Shown here piece by piece: positions 54,668 through 63,826 of a stretch of 64,000 nt of DNA. The position numbers were made by a program, and so were the translations under genes. The first letter of the stretch is position 1. Each line of letters starts with the position of its first letter. The DNA lies in the NCBI RefSeq assembly GCF_900186465.1, contig NZ_LT891958.1, forward strand, positions 419,603 to 483,602. The letters run 5' to 3'. This DNA comes from Centipeda felix (GTDB lineage Bacteria; Bacillota; Negativicutes; Selenomonadales; Selenomonadaceae). Below the pieces are notes generated by a model. It was not told the origin of the DNA. It searched no databases and saw nothing but the letters and a program-made list of their open reading frames with translations.

Positions 54668-56059
54668 ATGACCGGATTACCGCTGATTTTCGCTTTTTGG
54701 CTGGCGATCGTCATCATGATCGTCATGATCTCAAAGCTGCGTATTCATCCGTTCATCTCCATCATGCTTGTCTCCCTTGGGCTGGGACTTGCTGCCGGCA
54801 TCCCGCTTGTCGATCACAAACTCGATAACGGAACGGTGCAGCATGGTCTTGCCACTGTCATCGGACAAGGCTTCTCGGGGACCTTCACAAGCATCGGCAT
54901 CGTCATCATCCTCGGTGCGATGATCGGCACAGTGCTCGAAAAAACGGGCGGCGCATTGAAGCTCGCAGACATGATGATCCGCCTCGTCGGCAAGAGCAAG
55001 CCTGTCCTTGCCGTACAGCTCATGGGCTGGGTCGTCTCCATCCCCGTGTTCTGCGACTCGGGCTTCGTCATCCTGAACCCCATCCGCAAGGCACTCGTCC
55101 GCCGCACGGCAGTCTCCGCCGTCGCCATGACATTTGCCCTGAGCTCGGGACTCTTTATCTCACACGTCTTTATCCCGCCGACCCCCGGCCCTATCGCTGC
55201 GGCAAGCACACTCGGCATCGGCGACTATCTCCTGCAGGTGATCGGACTTGGTCTCCTCTGCTCGATCTTCCCGCTGATCGCAGGCTACTTCTATGCACGC
55301 TGGATCGGCACAAAGGTACAGTCGAAGGACGAGGCGCAGCCCGACGAGGTGACGAAGAGCTACACAGCGCTCATCGCCTCCTACGGCAAACTCCCCTCCG
55401 GATTCAGCACACTTGCCCCGATCGTCGTCCCCATTGCGCTCATGGCGCTGTCTTCCATTGTCACTATGGCGGGCATGACCGGTCTCTCTGCCGAGGTAAT
55501 CAGGTTCCTCGGTACGCCGATCATCGCCCTTGGCGTCGGCATGGTATTCGCAACGATGCAGCTCTTTTCCGTCGGACGGTCGGAGGAGTTCTACGCCATC
55601 TGCAATGACAGCCTCATGACCGTCGGCCCCATCCTCTTCATCACGGCGGCGGGCGGCGTGCTCGGCAAGGTAATTGCGACCTCCGACATGGTGAAATACA
55701 TCTCGGCACACGCAGATGTGTTCGGCGGTCTGGGCATTTTCTTCCCATTCCTGCTCTCTGCGGTGCTCAAGACCGCGCAGGGCTCGTCCACCGTTGCCAT
55801 GATTACGACGGCGGGCATCATTGCACCGCTGCTCACGGTGCTCGGCTTCGATACGCCGCTGCAGGCGACGCTCGTCTGCATGGCGATCGGCGCAGGAGCA
55901 ATGACCGTCTCTCATGCGAACGACTCGTACTTCTGGGTTGTCTCCGAGTTCAGCGGGCTCACCCCCGATCAGGGCTACCGCGTCCAAACGATGGGCACGC
56001 TCGTCCTCGGCATCGCCGCCATGGTCGAGATCGCCCTCCTGAGTATGGTGCTGCGCTGA
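54668..56059 (+). CDS. GntP-type permease (gluconate/glycerate family), second copy
   Basis: 463 residues, about 12-14 hydrophobic segments. FCDSGFVILNPIRKAL, VFIPPTPGPIAAAS and GAMTVSHANDSYFWVVSEFSGL are the hallmark segments of gluconate/glycerate GntP transporters. AAGGAGG precedes the ATG. It stands alone between terminators. The substrate is probably a sugar acid. Confidence 0.92.
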   Translation: MTGLPLIFAFWLAIVIMIVMISKLRIHPFISIMLVSLGLGLAAGIPLVDHKLDNGTVQHGLATVIGQGFSGTFTSIGIVIILGAMIGTVLEKTGGALKLADMMIRLVGKSKPVLAVQLMGWVVSIPVFCDSGFVILNPIRKALVRRTAVSAVAMTFALSSGLFISHVFIPPTPGPIAAASTLGIGDYLLQVIGLGLLCSIFPLIAGYFYARWIGTKVQSKDEAQPDEVTKSYTALIASYGKLPSGFSTLAPIVVPIALMALSSIVTMAGMTGLSAEVIRFLGTPIIALGVGMVFATMQLFSVGRSEEFYAICNDSLMTVGPILFITAAGGVLGKVIATSDMVKYISAHADVFGGLGIFFPFLLSAVLKTAQGSSTVAMITTAGIIAPLLTVLGFDTPLQATLVCMAIGAGAMTVSHANDSYFWVVSEFSGLTPDQGYRVQTMGTLVLGIAAMVEIALLSMVLR

Positions 56060-56082
56060 CGCATAGAGAGAAATATTTACAT

Positions 56083-56132
56083 AAAAAGGCTGCTGCACGA
56101 AGCTTCGAATTTCGTGCAGCAGTCCTTTTTTT
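56083..56132 (+). terminator. Terminator of the GntP permease gene
   Basis: GGCTGCTGCACGAA pairs with TTTCGTGCAGCAGTCC around GCTTCG and is followed by TTTTTTT. Confidence 0.88.
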
Positions 56133-56133
56133 G

Positions 56134-56188
56134 CCCCTTCCACCGCTTACGCGGTCCCCCTTCCCCGTGATAACGGGGAAGGCTTAGG
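56134..56188. repeat. Short GC-rich hairpin repeat, family 3, copy 2
   Basis: Same plan as 28519-28572: CCGCTT-hairpin-GCGG then CTTCCCCG/CGGGGAAG. It lies in the 346-bp gap between the GntP permease and lysA, together with a family 2 copy; apart from these and the GntP terminator (56083-56132), nothing else is recognisable there. Confidence 0.7.
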
Positions 56189-56234
56189 ATAACGGTATAT
56201 AAGCGTTACGTAGAGGCGTAACTGCAATACTCCT

Positions 56235-56384
56235 AAGCAAACCTTAGTGGAGCAAGCGGATATAGTGCGCGGTACGCCCCGACGGATTTCGCCCGTTCAA
56301 GCGAAGCGCGTTAAGAAATTCGTCGGTATTTAAGCGTACAAGCGCACGACCGCTTGCGAACGAGGTGTTTGCGTGGAGTGTGCA
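56235..56384 (+). repeat. Dispersed structured repeat, family 2, copy 3
   Basis: AGCAAACCTTAGTGGAGCAAGCGG opening, inner stem CGACGGATTTC/GAAATTCGTCG, then CGACCGCTTGCGAACGAGG. The outer stem GCAAGCGG/CCGCTTGC is kept, and the inner stem is kept in pairing although its bases differ from copies 1 and 2. Confidence 0.82.
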
Positions 56385-56405
56385 GTCCTAGACCCCTTCA
56401 CCGTC

Positions 56406-57665
56406 TCACTTCATCAGTGAGCCCTCATATTTCAGCGTAGCAAAATAATCGTCGATGGTCTGCGGGCGTCGGATTAGCTCGATGGAGCCGTCCATGCGGC
56501 GCAGCAGCTCCGCGCAGTGGAGCTTTGCGTTGTAGTTGAATCCCATCGCACTGCCGTGCGCCCCCGTGTCGTGGATGATGAGGATGTCTCCGATGTCGAT
56601 TTTCGGCAGGGCGCGGTCAATGGCGAATTTATCGTTGTTCTCGCAGAGCGAGCCCGTCACATCATAGACGTGGTCGGCAGGTGCATTTTCCTTGCCGAGG
56701 ACGGTAATATGATGGTAGGCGCCGTAGATCGCAGGGCGCATGAGGTTCGCCATGCAGGAGTCGAGGCCGATGTACTTCTTGTACGTGTCCTTCTCATGGA
56801 GCACGGTGGAGACGAGCCAGCCCGCATCACCCGTGATGCCGCGTGCACTCTCCGTACGGATGCCGACATCGCCGAGCCCGGCGGGGCGCATGATCTCATT
56901 GTAGAGCCTTTCGATGCCCGCACCGACGGCGTCATAGTCGATGCCGTCCTGCTCGGGGCGGTACGGGATGCCGAAGCCGCCGCCGAGGTTGACAAACTCA
57001 ACGTGGATGCCGAGTTTTTCCTTCAGCTCCGCCGCCAGCTCGAACATGAGACGCGCCGTGAGGAGGAATGCCTCCGTGCGCAGCTCGGCAGAGATCACCA
57101 TCGTGTGCACGCCGAACCGCTTCACGCCCATCTCAAGGGCGCGCCGATAGCCCTCGAACATCTGCTCACGCGTGAGCCCGTATTTTGCCTCGACGGGCTT
57201 TCCGATAATATCGTTGCCCTCGACGAGGTTGCCGGGGTTGTAGCGGAAGCAGAGGAGGTTCGGCAGGCCGGCGTGCTCCGCCATATAGTCAAGGTGACTG
57301 AGGTCATCGAGGTTGATGACGGCACCGAGCTCGATCGCCTTCTGGAACTCCTCATACGGCGTATCGTTCGAGGTGAGCATGATCTCCTCGCCCTTGACGC
57401 CCGCTGCGGCAGAGATGATGAGTTCGGGGGTGCTGCTGCAGTCCGTGCCCGCTCCGTCCTCATGCAGAATCTGAACAATGCGCGGATTCGGCAGTGCTTT
57501 TACGGCAAAGTGCTCACGGAAGCTCGGCGCCCATGCGAATGTCTCGCGCAGACGGCGGAAGTTCGCACGGATCTTTGCCTCGTCGTAGAGATGAAACGGG
57601 GTCGGGTACCGCTCGATGAGACGCAGCGTCTCCTCCTTCGTGAGCGGAAATTTCTTCTCATTCAT
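56406..57665 (-). CDS. lysA: Diaminopimelate decarboxylase-type enzyme
   Basis: 419 residues. Alanine-racemase-fold PLP decarboxylase: the PLP lysine is K56 in HFAVKALPN, then GGGFGIPYRP and the C-terminal DIGDILIIHDTGAHGSAMGFNYN segment of LysA. It converts meso-diaminopimelate to lysine. Start at 57665 has AAGGGAG upstream. Selenomonads also carry related lysine/ornithine decarboxylases, so the substrate is inferred from overall length and motifs. It is divergent from the liv operon. Confidence 0.82.
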   Translation of the reverse strand: MNEKKFPLTKEETLRLIERYPTPFHLYDEAKIRANFRRLRETFAWAPSFREHFAVKALPNPRIVQILHEDGAGTDCSSTPELIISAAAGVKGEEIMLTSNDTPYEEFQKAIELGAVINLDDLSHLDYMAEHAGLPNLLCFRYNPGNLVEGNDIIGKPVEAKYGLTREQMFEGYRRALEMGVKRFGVHTMVISAELRTEAFLLTARLMFELAAELKEKLGIHVEFVNLGGGFGIPYRPEQDGIDYDAVGAGIERLYNEIMRPAGLGDVGIRTESARGITGDAGWLVSTVLHEKDTYKKYIGLDSCMANLMRPAIYGAYHHITVLGKENAPADHVYDVTGSLCENNDKFAIDRALPKIDIGDILIIHDTGAHGSAMGFNYNAKLHCAELLRRMDGSIELIRRPQTIDDYFATLKYEGSLMK

Positions 57666-57774
57666 ATTATTCTCCCTTGGTGTAAATCCCTCTTCCCCCA
57701 TAGCTGTGAGAAAGATATATATATGAAGTTCCGTTATTATAGCAATGAAAAATCCTCTCTGTCAAATGTATCCC

Positions 57775-57803
57775 TTGACGAACGGCGTGCGCTCCCGTAT
57801 AAT
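57775..57803 (+). promoter_or_regulatory. Strong promoter of the liv operon
   Basis: TTGACG, 17-base spacer, TATAAT, about 43 bp before livJ. Confidence 0.85.
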
Positions 57804-57846
57804 GTGGACTATGTTTTTCATAGGCATTATCTAAGGGGGTATATCC

Positions 57847-59022
57847 ATGAGATTCGGAGGAAAAGCCTTGCGTCTTGCCGCTGCACTCGTCGGCACAGCT
57901 CTTCTTGGCTCGGCACTTGCCGGCTGCGGAGGAAATACGGCGAACTCGGACGAGATCCGCATCGGCGCAAACTTTGAAATGACCGGCAACACGGCGAACT
58001 ACGGCACATCGACGCTCGAAGGGCTGAAGCTCGCGATCAAAGAAGCCAATGATGCCGGCGGCATCAATGGCAAAAAGATCACCCTCGTTGAGGCGGACAA
58101 CAAGTCCGAAGCGGCAGAGTCCGTCAATGCAGCGACAAAGCTGATCTCCGACGATCATGTCCGCGCCATCGTAGGCCCTGCGACAACCGCAAACGTCATC
58201 GCCGAGTCACAGATTGCGGCGGACAACAAGATCCCCGTCATCGCCCCGGATGCAACGGCAGTGGACGTCACGGTCGAGAAGGGTCAGGTAAAGCAGTGGA
58301 TCTTCCGCAGCTGCTTCATCGACCCGCAGCAGGGCGATGTCATGGCGAAGTTTGCCCTCGATACACTGAAAGCAAAGACGGCGGTCATCTACCTCGACAA
58401 TTCGACGGACTATTCCAAGAGCCTCGCACAGGTCTTTGAGAAGGTCTTCACCGCCGGCGGCGGCAAGGTGCTCATGACCGAGGCATTCCTGGGCAAGGAT
58501 CAGGACTTCAAGGCGACGCTGACGCGTCTGCGCGAAGCGAATGCAGATGTGATCTTCGTCCCCGCCTACTATGAGGAAGTCGGCAAGATCGTCAAGCAGG
58601 CGCGTGAGATCGGCATCACAGCACCCATCATCGGCACGGACGGCTGGGATGATCCAAAGGTCGCCGCACTCGCAGGAGCGGATGCGCTGAACAACACGTA
58701 CTTCAGCACACACTACTCCGACAAGGATGAGTCAGTGCGCCCCTTCATCGATGCCTATCAGAAGGAATACGGTCACATGCCGAACGTCTTTGCTGCCCTC
58801 GGCTATGACGCCGGCAAGCTGCTCGTTGATGCGCTGAAGCGTGCAGGCTCCGACGATCCCGAGGCGCTGCGCAAAGCCCTCGAGGAGACAAAGGACCTCA
58901 TCGTCGGCACGGGCACGATCACGATGGATGCAAACCATAACCCGATCAAGCAGGCAGTCATCCTCGAGAATAAGGATGGCGACCGCGCGGTGGTCGCAAA
59001 GATCATGCCGAGCGCAAACTAA
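57847..59022 (+). CDS. livJ: Branched-chain amino acid ABC transporter substrate-binding lipoprotein
   Basis: 391 residues. Lipobox LAGC places the acylated Cys at about residue 27, so it is anchored outside the membrane. The periplasmic-binding fold of the Leu/Ile/Val type is seen in IGANFEMTGNTANYGTSTLEG and GPATTANV. A terminator hairpin directly downstream should give more binding protein than permease. AAGGGGG precedes the start. Confidence 0.93.
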   Translation: MRFGGKALRLAAALVGTALLGSALAGCGGNTANSDEIRIGANFEMTGNTANYGTSTLEGLKLAIKEANDAGGINGKKITLVEADNKSEAAESVNAATKLISDDHVRAIVGPATTANVIAESQIAADNKIPVIAPDATAVDVTVEKGQVKQWIFRSCFIDPQQGDVMAKFALDTLKAKTAVIYLDNSTDYSKSLAQVFEKVFTAGGGKVLMTEAFLGKDQDFKATLTRLREANADVIFVPAYYEEVGKIVKQAREIGITAPIIGTDGWDDPKVAALAGADALNNTYFSTHYSDKDESVRPFIDAYQKEYGHMPNVFAALGYDAGKLLVDALKRAGSDDPEALRKALEETKDLIVGTGTITMDANHNPIKQAVILENKDGDRAVVAKIMPSAN

Positions 59023-59039
59023 TCTGCACAGAAACGTTC

Positions 59040-59065
59040 AAAGAGCCGCATCCTGCGGCTCTTTT
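59040..59065 (+). terminator. Attenuating terminator between livJ and livH
   Basis: AAGAGCCGCA pairs with TGCGGCTCTT around three bases, followed by T-runs. Confidence 0.82.
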
Positions 59066-59088
59066 CATCATCTCAGGGAGGTTTTTCT

Positions 59089-59973
59089 ATGGAGGTACTG
59101 CAACAGATTCTGCAGCAGCTCATCAACGGGATTTCGCTCGGCAGCATCTACGCGCTGATCGCTCTCGGCTATACGATGATCTACGGCATCATCAAGCTCA
59201 TCAACTTCGCCCATGGCGATATCTACATGGTCGGGGCATACCTCGGCTTCTACGCGATCACGCTCGGGATCCCCGTTGTGCCGGCGATTCTCATCTCCAT
59301 GGCGATCACGTCTCTGCTCGGTGTCGTGGTGGAGCGGCTGGCCTACCGTCCGCTGCGCCACGCGCCGCGCATCTCCGTGCTCATCACGGCAATCGGCGTG
59401 TCCTTCCTCCTCGAGTACGTGATGATGGCGATTGTCTCACCGACGCCGCGCACGTTCCCCGCCACACTCAGCGACGTGTCGTTTGACCTCGGCGGGCTCA
59501 TCATCAGCGGTCAGCAGATGCTCATCATGGGCGTCACCCTCCTGCTGATGCTCATCCTCACCTACATCGTCCGCTCGACAAAGATCGGCAAGGCGATGCG
59601 TGCCGCCTCCTACGATACGGAAGCGGCACAGCTCATGGGGATCAATGCGAACCGCATCATCTCGATCACGTTTGCCATTGGCTCGGCGCTCGCCGCTGTT
59701 GCGGGCGTACTCATCGGCATCTACTACAACTCGATCGATCCGCTCATGGGCATCATGCCCGGCATCAAGGCGTTCGTCGCGGCGGTGTTCGGCGGCATCG
59801 GCATCCTGCCGGGCGCCGTCGTCGGCGGCATCGTTCTCGGCATTGTCGAGGCGTTTATCTCGGGGCTCGGCTTCTCCATGTTCCGCGATGCGGCGGCTTT
59901 CGCCATCCTGATTCTCGTCCTGCTCATACGCCCTGCGGGCATCTTCGGCAAGAATGTTAAGGAAAAGGTCTAA
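59089..59973 (+). CDS. livH: Branched-chain amino acid ABC transporter permease
   Basis: 294 residues with about eight membrane segments. GLYTMIYGIIKLINFAHG-type opening (GYTMIYGIIKLINFAHGD) and the EAA-like AAQLMGINANRIISITFAIGS loop are typical of LivH. It forms the permease with LivM. Confidence 0.95.
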   Translation: MEVLQQILQQLINGISLGSIYALIALGYTMIYGIIKLINFAHGDIYMVGAYLGFYAITLGIPVVPAILISMAITSLLGVVVERLAYRPLRHAPRISVLITAIGVSFLLEYVMMAIVSPTPRTFPATLSDVSFDLGGLIISGQQMLIMGVTLLLMLILTYIVRSTKIGKAMRAASYDTEAAQLMGINANRIISITFAIGSALAAVAGVLIGIYYNSIDPLMGIMPGIKAFVAAVFGGIGILPGAVVGGIVLGIVEAFISGLGFSMFRDAAAFAILILVLLIRPAGIFGKNVKEKV

Positions 59974-59985
59974 GGAGGGGTGACG

Positions 59986-60936
59986 ATGAATCCATCAACG
60001 AAAAATGATCTCAAAATGCTCGTCTTTGCCCTCATCATTTACGCCGTCATCATGGGGCTGACGAGTGCGGGGATGCTGAACGCCTTCTGGCAGCTCAATC
60101 TCATCTTTGCGGGCATCAACATCATCCTTGCGGCGAGCCTCAACCTCATCAACGGCTACACGGGACAGTTTTCCCTTGGGCACGCGGGCTTTATGGCGAT
60201 CGGTGCGTATGTCGGCGTCGTGCTCACAACGAATTTCCACCTGCCCTTTGCGGCGGCACTTCTCGCGGGCGGCGCTGCGGCAGGACTGCTCGGCGCGCTG
60301 ATCGGTCTGCCGACGCTGCGTCTGCGCGGCGACTATCTCGCCATCGCGACCCTGGGACTTGGCGAGATCGTCCGCATCATCATCATCAACGTTCCCTATG
60401 TCGGCGGTGCGGCAGGATTCAAGGGCATCCCGCACCTCACGAACTTCACATGGGTGTTCTTCCTCATGCTGGCCACGCTCTGCATCATCAAGAACTTTGT
60501 GAACTCCCGCCACGGCCGTGCCTGCCTTGCCATCCGCGAGAACGAGATCGCGGCGGAGTCCATGGGCATCAACACGACGAAATACAAGGTGCTTGCCTTT
60601 ACCATCGGCGCATTCTTTGCGGGCGTGGCGGGCTGCCTTTTCGGGCACAACATGTACATCCTCAGCCCCGCATCCTTTACCTTCATGCAGTCGTTCAATA
60701 TCCTCATCATGGTCGTCATGGGCGGTCTCGGCTCGATGACGGGCTCGATCGCGGGCGCACTTGTCGTGACCTTCCTCTCGGCGGCTCTCGCGAGCTTCCC
60801 GAATGCGCGCATGATCATCTATGCGCTCGCGCTCATCCTGCTCATGTTCTACCGTCCGCAGGGTCTCTTCGGCTACGTTGAGATCACGGCGATGCAGCCG
60901 CTGCGCCGCTTCTTTCGGAAGGGAGGAGAAGCATAA
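59986..60936 (+). CDS. livM: Branched-chain amino acid ABC transporter permease
   Basis: 316 residues, LivM length. LNLINGYTGQFSLGHAGFMAIGAY and AAESMGINTTKYKVLAF are the family segments. The ATG at 59986 has AAGGAGGGG upstream; a GTG two codons earlier is less likely. The last base of its TAA is the first base of livG. Confidence 0.95.
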   Translation: MNPSTKNDLKMLVFALIIYAVIMGLTSAGMLNAFWQLNLIFAGINIILAASLNLINGYTGQFSLGHAGFMAIGAYVGVVLTTNFHLPFAAALLAGGAAAGLLGALIGLPTLRLRGDYLAIATLGLGEIVRIIIINVPYVGGAAGFKGIPHLTNFTWVFFLMLATLCIIKNFVNSRHGRACLAIRENEIAAESMGINTTKYKVLAFTIGAFFAGVAGCLFGHNMYILSPASFTFMQSFNILIMVVMGGLGSMTGSIAGALVVTFLSAALASFPNARMIIYALALILLMFYRPQGLFGYVEITAMQPLRRFFRKGGEA

Positions 60937-61706
60937 TGGCAAAAAACCTGCTCTCAGCAACGGATGTCTCCATGGTCTTCGGCGGACTCAAAGCGGTCGC
61001 CGACTTTAACATGCACATCAAATACGGTGAGCTGATCGGACTCATCGGACCGAACGGCGCCGGCAAGACCACTGCGTTCAATCTCCTCACGGGCGTCTAC
61101 CATCCCACGACAGGCGAAATCCTATTCAAGGACAAGAGTATCGTCGGACTATCTCCCTACCAGATCACGGCACGCGGCATCGCCCGCACGTTCCAGAACA
61201 TCCGCCTCTTTGGTGAGCTCTCCGTCCTCGACAACGTCAAGATCGCCTATCACTGCCACATGAACTACGGTCTCATCGAGGCGATACTGCGCGTCGGACG
61301 CTATCGCACGGAGGAGGATAAACTCACAGAGGAGGCACATCGTCTGCTCGAGATCTTCCATCTCGACGGCATGGCGCAGGAGAAGGCGAAGAACCTCCCC
61401 TACGGAGCACAGCGCCGTCTCGAGATCGCGCGTGCCCTCGCGGCACAGCCGTCCCTCCTGCTCCTCGACGAACCGGCGGCAGGCATGAACCCGCAGGAAA
61501 CGATCGAACTCATGGAGATGATCCGCTGGGTGAAGAGGGAGTTCGGCATCACGATTCTCCTGATCGAGCACGATATGTCACTTGTCATGGGCATCTGCGA
61601 GCGCATCTACGTGCTCGAGTACGGCGCAATTATCGCAAACGGCACGCCGGACGAGATTCGGAAAAACCCCGAGGTCATTCGCGCGTATCTGGGGTCGGAG
61701 GAATAA
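60936..61706 (+). CDS. livG: Branched-chain amino acid ABC transporter ATP-binding protein
   Basis: 256 residues. Walker A GPNGAGKTT, LPYGAQRRLEIARAL signature, Walker B LLLLDEPAAGMNP and the H-loop in IEHDMS. It powers transport with LivF. It overlaps livM by one base. Confidence 0.96.
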   Translation: MAKNLLSATDVSMVFGGLKAVADFNMHIKYGELIGLIGPNGAGKTTAFNLLTGVYHPTTGEILFKDKSIVGLSPYQITARGIARTFQNIRLFGELSVLDNVKIAYHCHMNYGLIEAILRVGRYRTEEDKLTEEAHRLLEIFHLDGMAQEKAKNLPYGAQRRLEIARALAAQPSLLLLDEPAAGMNPQETIELMEMIRWVKREFGITILLIEHDMSLVMGICERIYVLEYGAIIANGTPDEIRKNPEVIRAYLGSEE

Positions 61707-61708
61707 TC

Positions 61709-62452
61709 ATGGCAAACGAAGCAACACAGCCGCAGAACGGCATCCCCATGCTCCGCATCGCGGATCTCAACGTCTACTACGGTGCAATCCACGCACTGAA
61801 GGGCATCTCGCTTGAGGTGCATCAGGGGGAGATCGTCACCCTCATCGGTGCGAACGGTGCGGGCAAGTCCACGACGCTGCGCACGATCTCGGGGCTGATC
61901 GCTCCGAAGAGCGGCGCCGTCGACTTTGAGGGACAGGGCATCGCGGGGCTCGGCGCCCACGACATCGTACGCCGCGGCATCTCACAGGTGCCCGAGGGGC
62001 GGCGCATCTTTGCCGATATGACCGTCCTCGAGAATCTCGAACTCGGTGCCTTCATCCGCAATGACAAGGACGGCATCGCGAGCGACATGGAGATGGTCTT
62101 TACGCGTTTTCCGCGTCTGAAGGAGCGCATCTCCCAGCAGGCGGGCACGCTCTCGGGCGGTGAGCAGCAGATGCTCGCCATGGGACGCGCACTCATGAGC
62201 CGTCCGCGTCTCCTGCTCCTCGATGAGCCGTCGATGGGGCTTGCGCCGCTCCTCATCAAGGAAATCTTCTCCATCATCGTTGACATCAACAAGGCGGGCA
62301 CGACCATCCTGCTCGTCGAGCAGAACGCCAATATGGCGCTCTCCATCGCAAACCGTGCCTACGTTCTCGAGACGGGACGCATCACGCTCTCGGGCTCCGC
62401 AAAGGATCTCGCGGCGAGCGAGGAGGTACGCAAGGCCTATCTGGGCGGATAA
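61709..62452 (+). CDS. livF: Branched-chain amino acid ABC transporter ATP-binding protein
   Basis: 247 residues. Walker A GANGAGKST, signature LSGGEQQMLAMGRAL, Walker B LLLLDEPSMGL. It has a short N-terminal extension before LRIADLNVYYG. GGAGG precedes the start and overlaps the livG end region. Confidence 0.96.
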   Translation: MANEATQPQNGIPMLRIADLNVYYGAIHALKGISLEVHQGEIVTLIGANGAGKSTTLRTISGLIAPKSGAVDFEGQGIAGLGAHDIVRRGISQVPEGRRIFADMTVLENLELGAFIRNDKDGIASDMEMVFTRFPRLKERISQQAGTLSGGEQQMLAMGRALMSRPRLLLLDEPSMGLAPLLIKEIFSIIVDINKAGTTILLVEQNANMALSIANRAYVLETGRITLSGSAKDLAASEEVRKAYLGG

Positions 62453-62527
62453 GAAAAGAAGGAAAACACGCCCTAAAGCGCGAATATTACAGTAATATAC
62501 AAATTCATCCCTGCAAGGAGGAGCATT

Positions 62528-63172
62528 ATGTTTGTTGCCAACTGCATGACCAAGAACCCCATCACCATTGCCCCCGATGTGGGGATCGACGAGGCGGCAA
62601 AGATCATGGACAAGGGGCATTTCCGTCGCCTGCCTGTCGTCGAGCACGGAAAGCTCGTCGGCTTCTTCACAAACCGCGACCTCCTGCGTGCCTCGCCTTC
62701 GGCAGCAACCACGCTCGACCGCTTTGAGCTGCGCACCCTGCTCTCGAAGATCAAGGTCGCTGACGTCATGCAGAAGAACGTCATCACCGTGACCGACACA
62801 ACGACGATCGAGGAAGCGGCGCTCATCATGGCGCGCGAAAAGATCGGCGGCATGCCCGTCCTCTCCGAGATCGGCAAAGTCGTCGGCATCATCTCCTCCA
62901 CGGATATCTTCCGCGCCTTCGTCACCATCATGGGACTCGACAGCGGCAAGACGCGCCTGACCATCGCGGTCACCGACCGCAAGGGCGTCCTCCGCGACAT
63001 TGCCACCATACTCGCCGATCTTGACATCAGTATCGACAGCATGGTCACCATCCCCCAGCCGAGCGGCACCTACGACATCATCATCCGCGCCGACATACCG
63101 GATGTGGAGACAGTCAGGGAGCGTCTCGCGGCAAAGGGCTTCAACGTCAGCCACGTCACACAGATCGGGTGA
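62528..63172 (+). CDS. CBS-pair plus ACT domain protein (AcuB-like)
   Basis: 214 residues. Two CBS domains occupy residues 1-135 (MTKNPITIAPDVGIDEA, then MQKNVITVTDTTTIEEA); an ACT domain follows from about 140 (LTIAVTDRKGVLRDIATILADL). The CBS pair suggests adenine-nucleotide sensing and the ACT domain amino-acid sensing. It lies downstream of livF and shares the operon direction, so a role in sensing branched-chain amino acids is plausible but unproved. AAGGAGG precedes the start. Confidence 0.87.
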   Translation: MFVANCMTKNPITIAPDVGIDEAAKIMDKGHFRRLPVVEHGKLVGFFTNRDLLRASPSAATTLDRFELRTLLSKIKVADVMQKNVITVTDTTTIEEAALIMAREKIGGMPVLSEIGKVVGIISSTDIFRAFVTIMGLDSGKTRLTIAVTDRKGVLRDIATILADLDISIDSMVTIPQPSGTYDIIIRADIPDVETVRERLAAKGFNVSHVTQIG

Positions 63173-63185
63173 CCTTCTCTGCAGC

Positions 63186-63229
63186 AAAGGCCTGCCTTCG
63201 GAATACGCTTCCGAATGGCAGGCCTTTTT
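63186..63229. terminator. Terminator between the CBS-ACT gene and the ApbE-like gene
   Basis: AAAGGCCTGCC pairs with GGCAGGCCTTT and contains an inner TTCGGAA/TTCCGAA hairpin; T-runs on both sides. It serves the two convergent genes. Confidence 0.9.
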
Positions 63230-63230
63230 G

Positions 63231-63803
63231 TCACTCGATCACATGTCCATCTGTCCCAATCAAGATGAGCTGTGCACCCGGAATCTCCGAGAGGAGGCTG
63301 CGCCCACGCTCCGCGCCCATGACGAAGATTGCCGTCGAGAGCATATCCGAGAGCTGTCCCTCATGCCCTGCCCACGCGGTCTCCTCCATCGCATTCTGCG
63401 GCAGAATGACGGTGACGGACGCGAGTCCCGTCTCTGCGGGACAGCCCGTGCGCGGGTCGACGAGATGGTGATACCGCCGCCCCTCGCAGAGGAAATACCG
63501 CTCATCGTCGCCCGATGTGGAGAGCATGGCATCCGAGAGCTGCGCCGCCGCAGCGAGATCGCTGCGGCTTTCCCCGCGCGGATTGCGGATGCCGATATGC
63601 CACGGCTCCCCCTCCGCATTCACGCCGCACGCGAGAATCGAGCTGCTGCCGAGATCGGCAAGAGCATTCACTGCGCCGCCTGCCGCCCAGCTGCGCGCGA
63701 TGCCGTCGAGCGCCAGCCCCTTGATGAGTGCGCCGCGGTCGATCTTCATCCCCGCGCGCAGAAGCCGCACCTCCGTGTGATCTCCATCATCAGCGGCACG
63801 CAT
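63231..63803 (-). pseudogene. N-terminally truncated ApbE-like FAD:protein FMN transferase
   Basis: 190 residues; full ApbE proteins have 300-350. The C-terminal half is intact: KIDRGALIKGLALDGIARSW, the STSGDDERYF segment and HHLVDPRTGCPA. The N-terminal half with the FAD-binding start is missing: the frame is open for only 17 more codons, then meets TGA at 63855-63857, and the space is taken by the prepilin-like gene on the other strand. It is probably a remnant or a split gene. Confidence 0.6.
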
Positions 63804-63826
63804 CCGACTCCAGCGCGGAGGCCGCG

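Noticed and set aside
56134..56384. Possible integration site or prophage remnant between the GntP permease and lysA
   Set aside because: The region is explained by a family 3 and a family 2 repeat; no integrase or tRNA is present.
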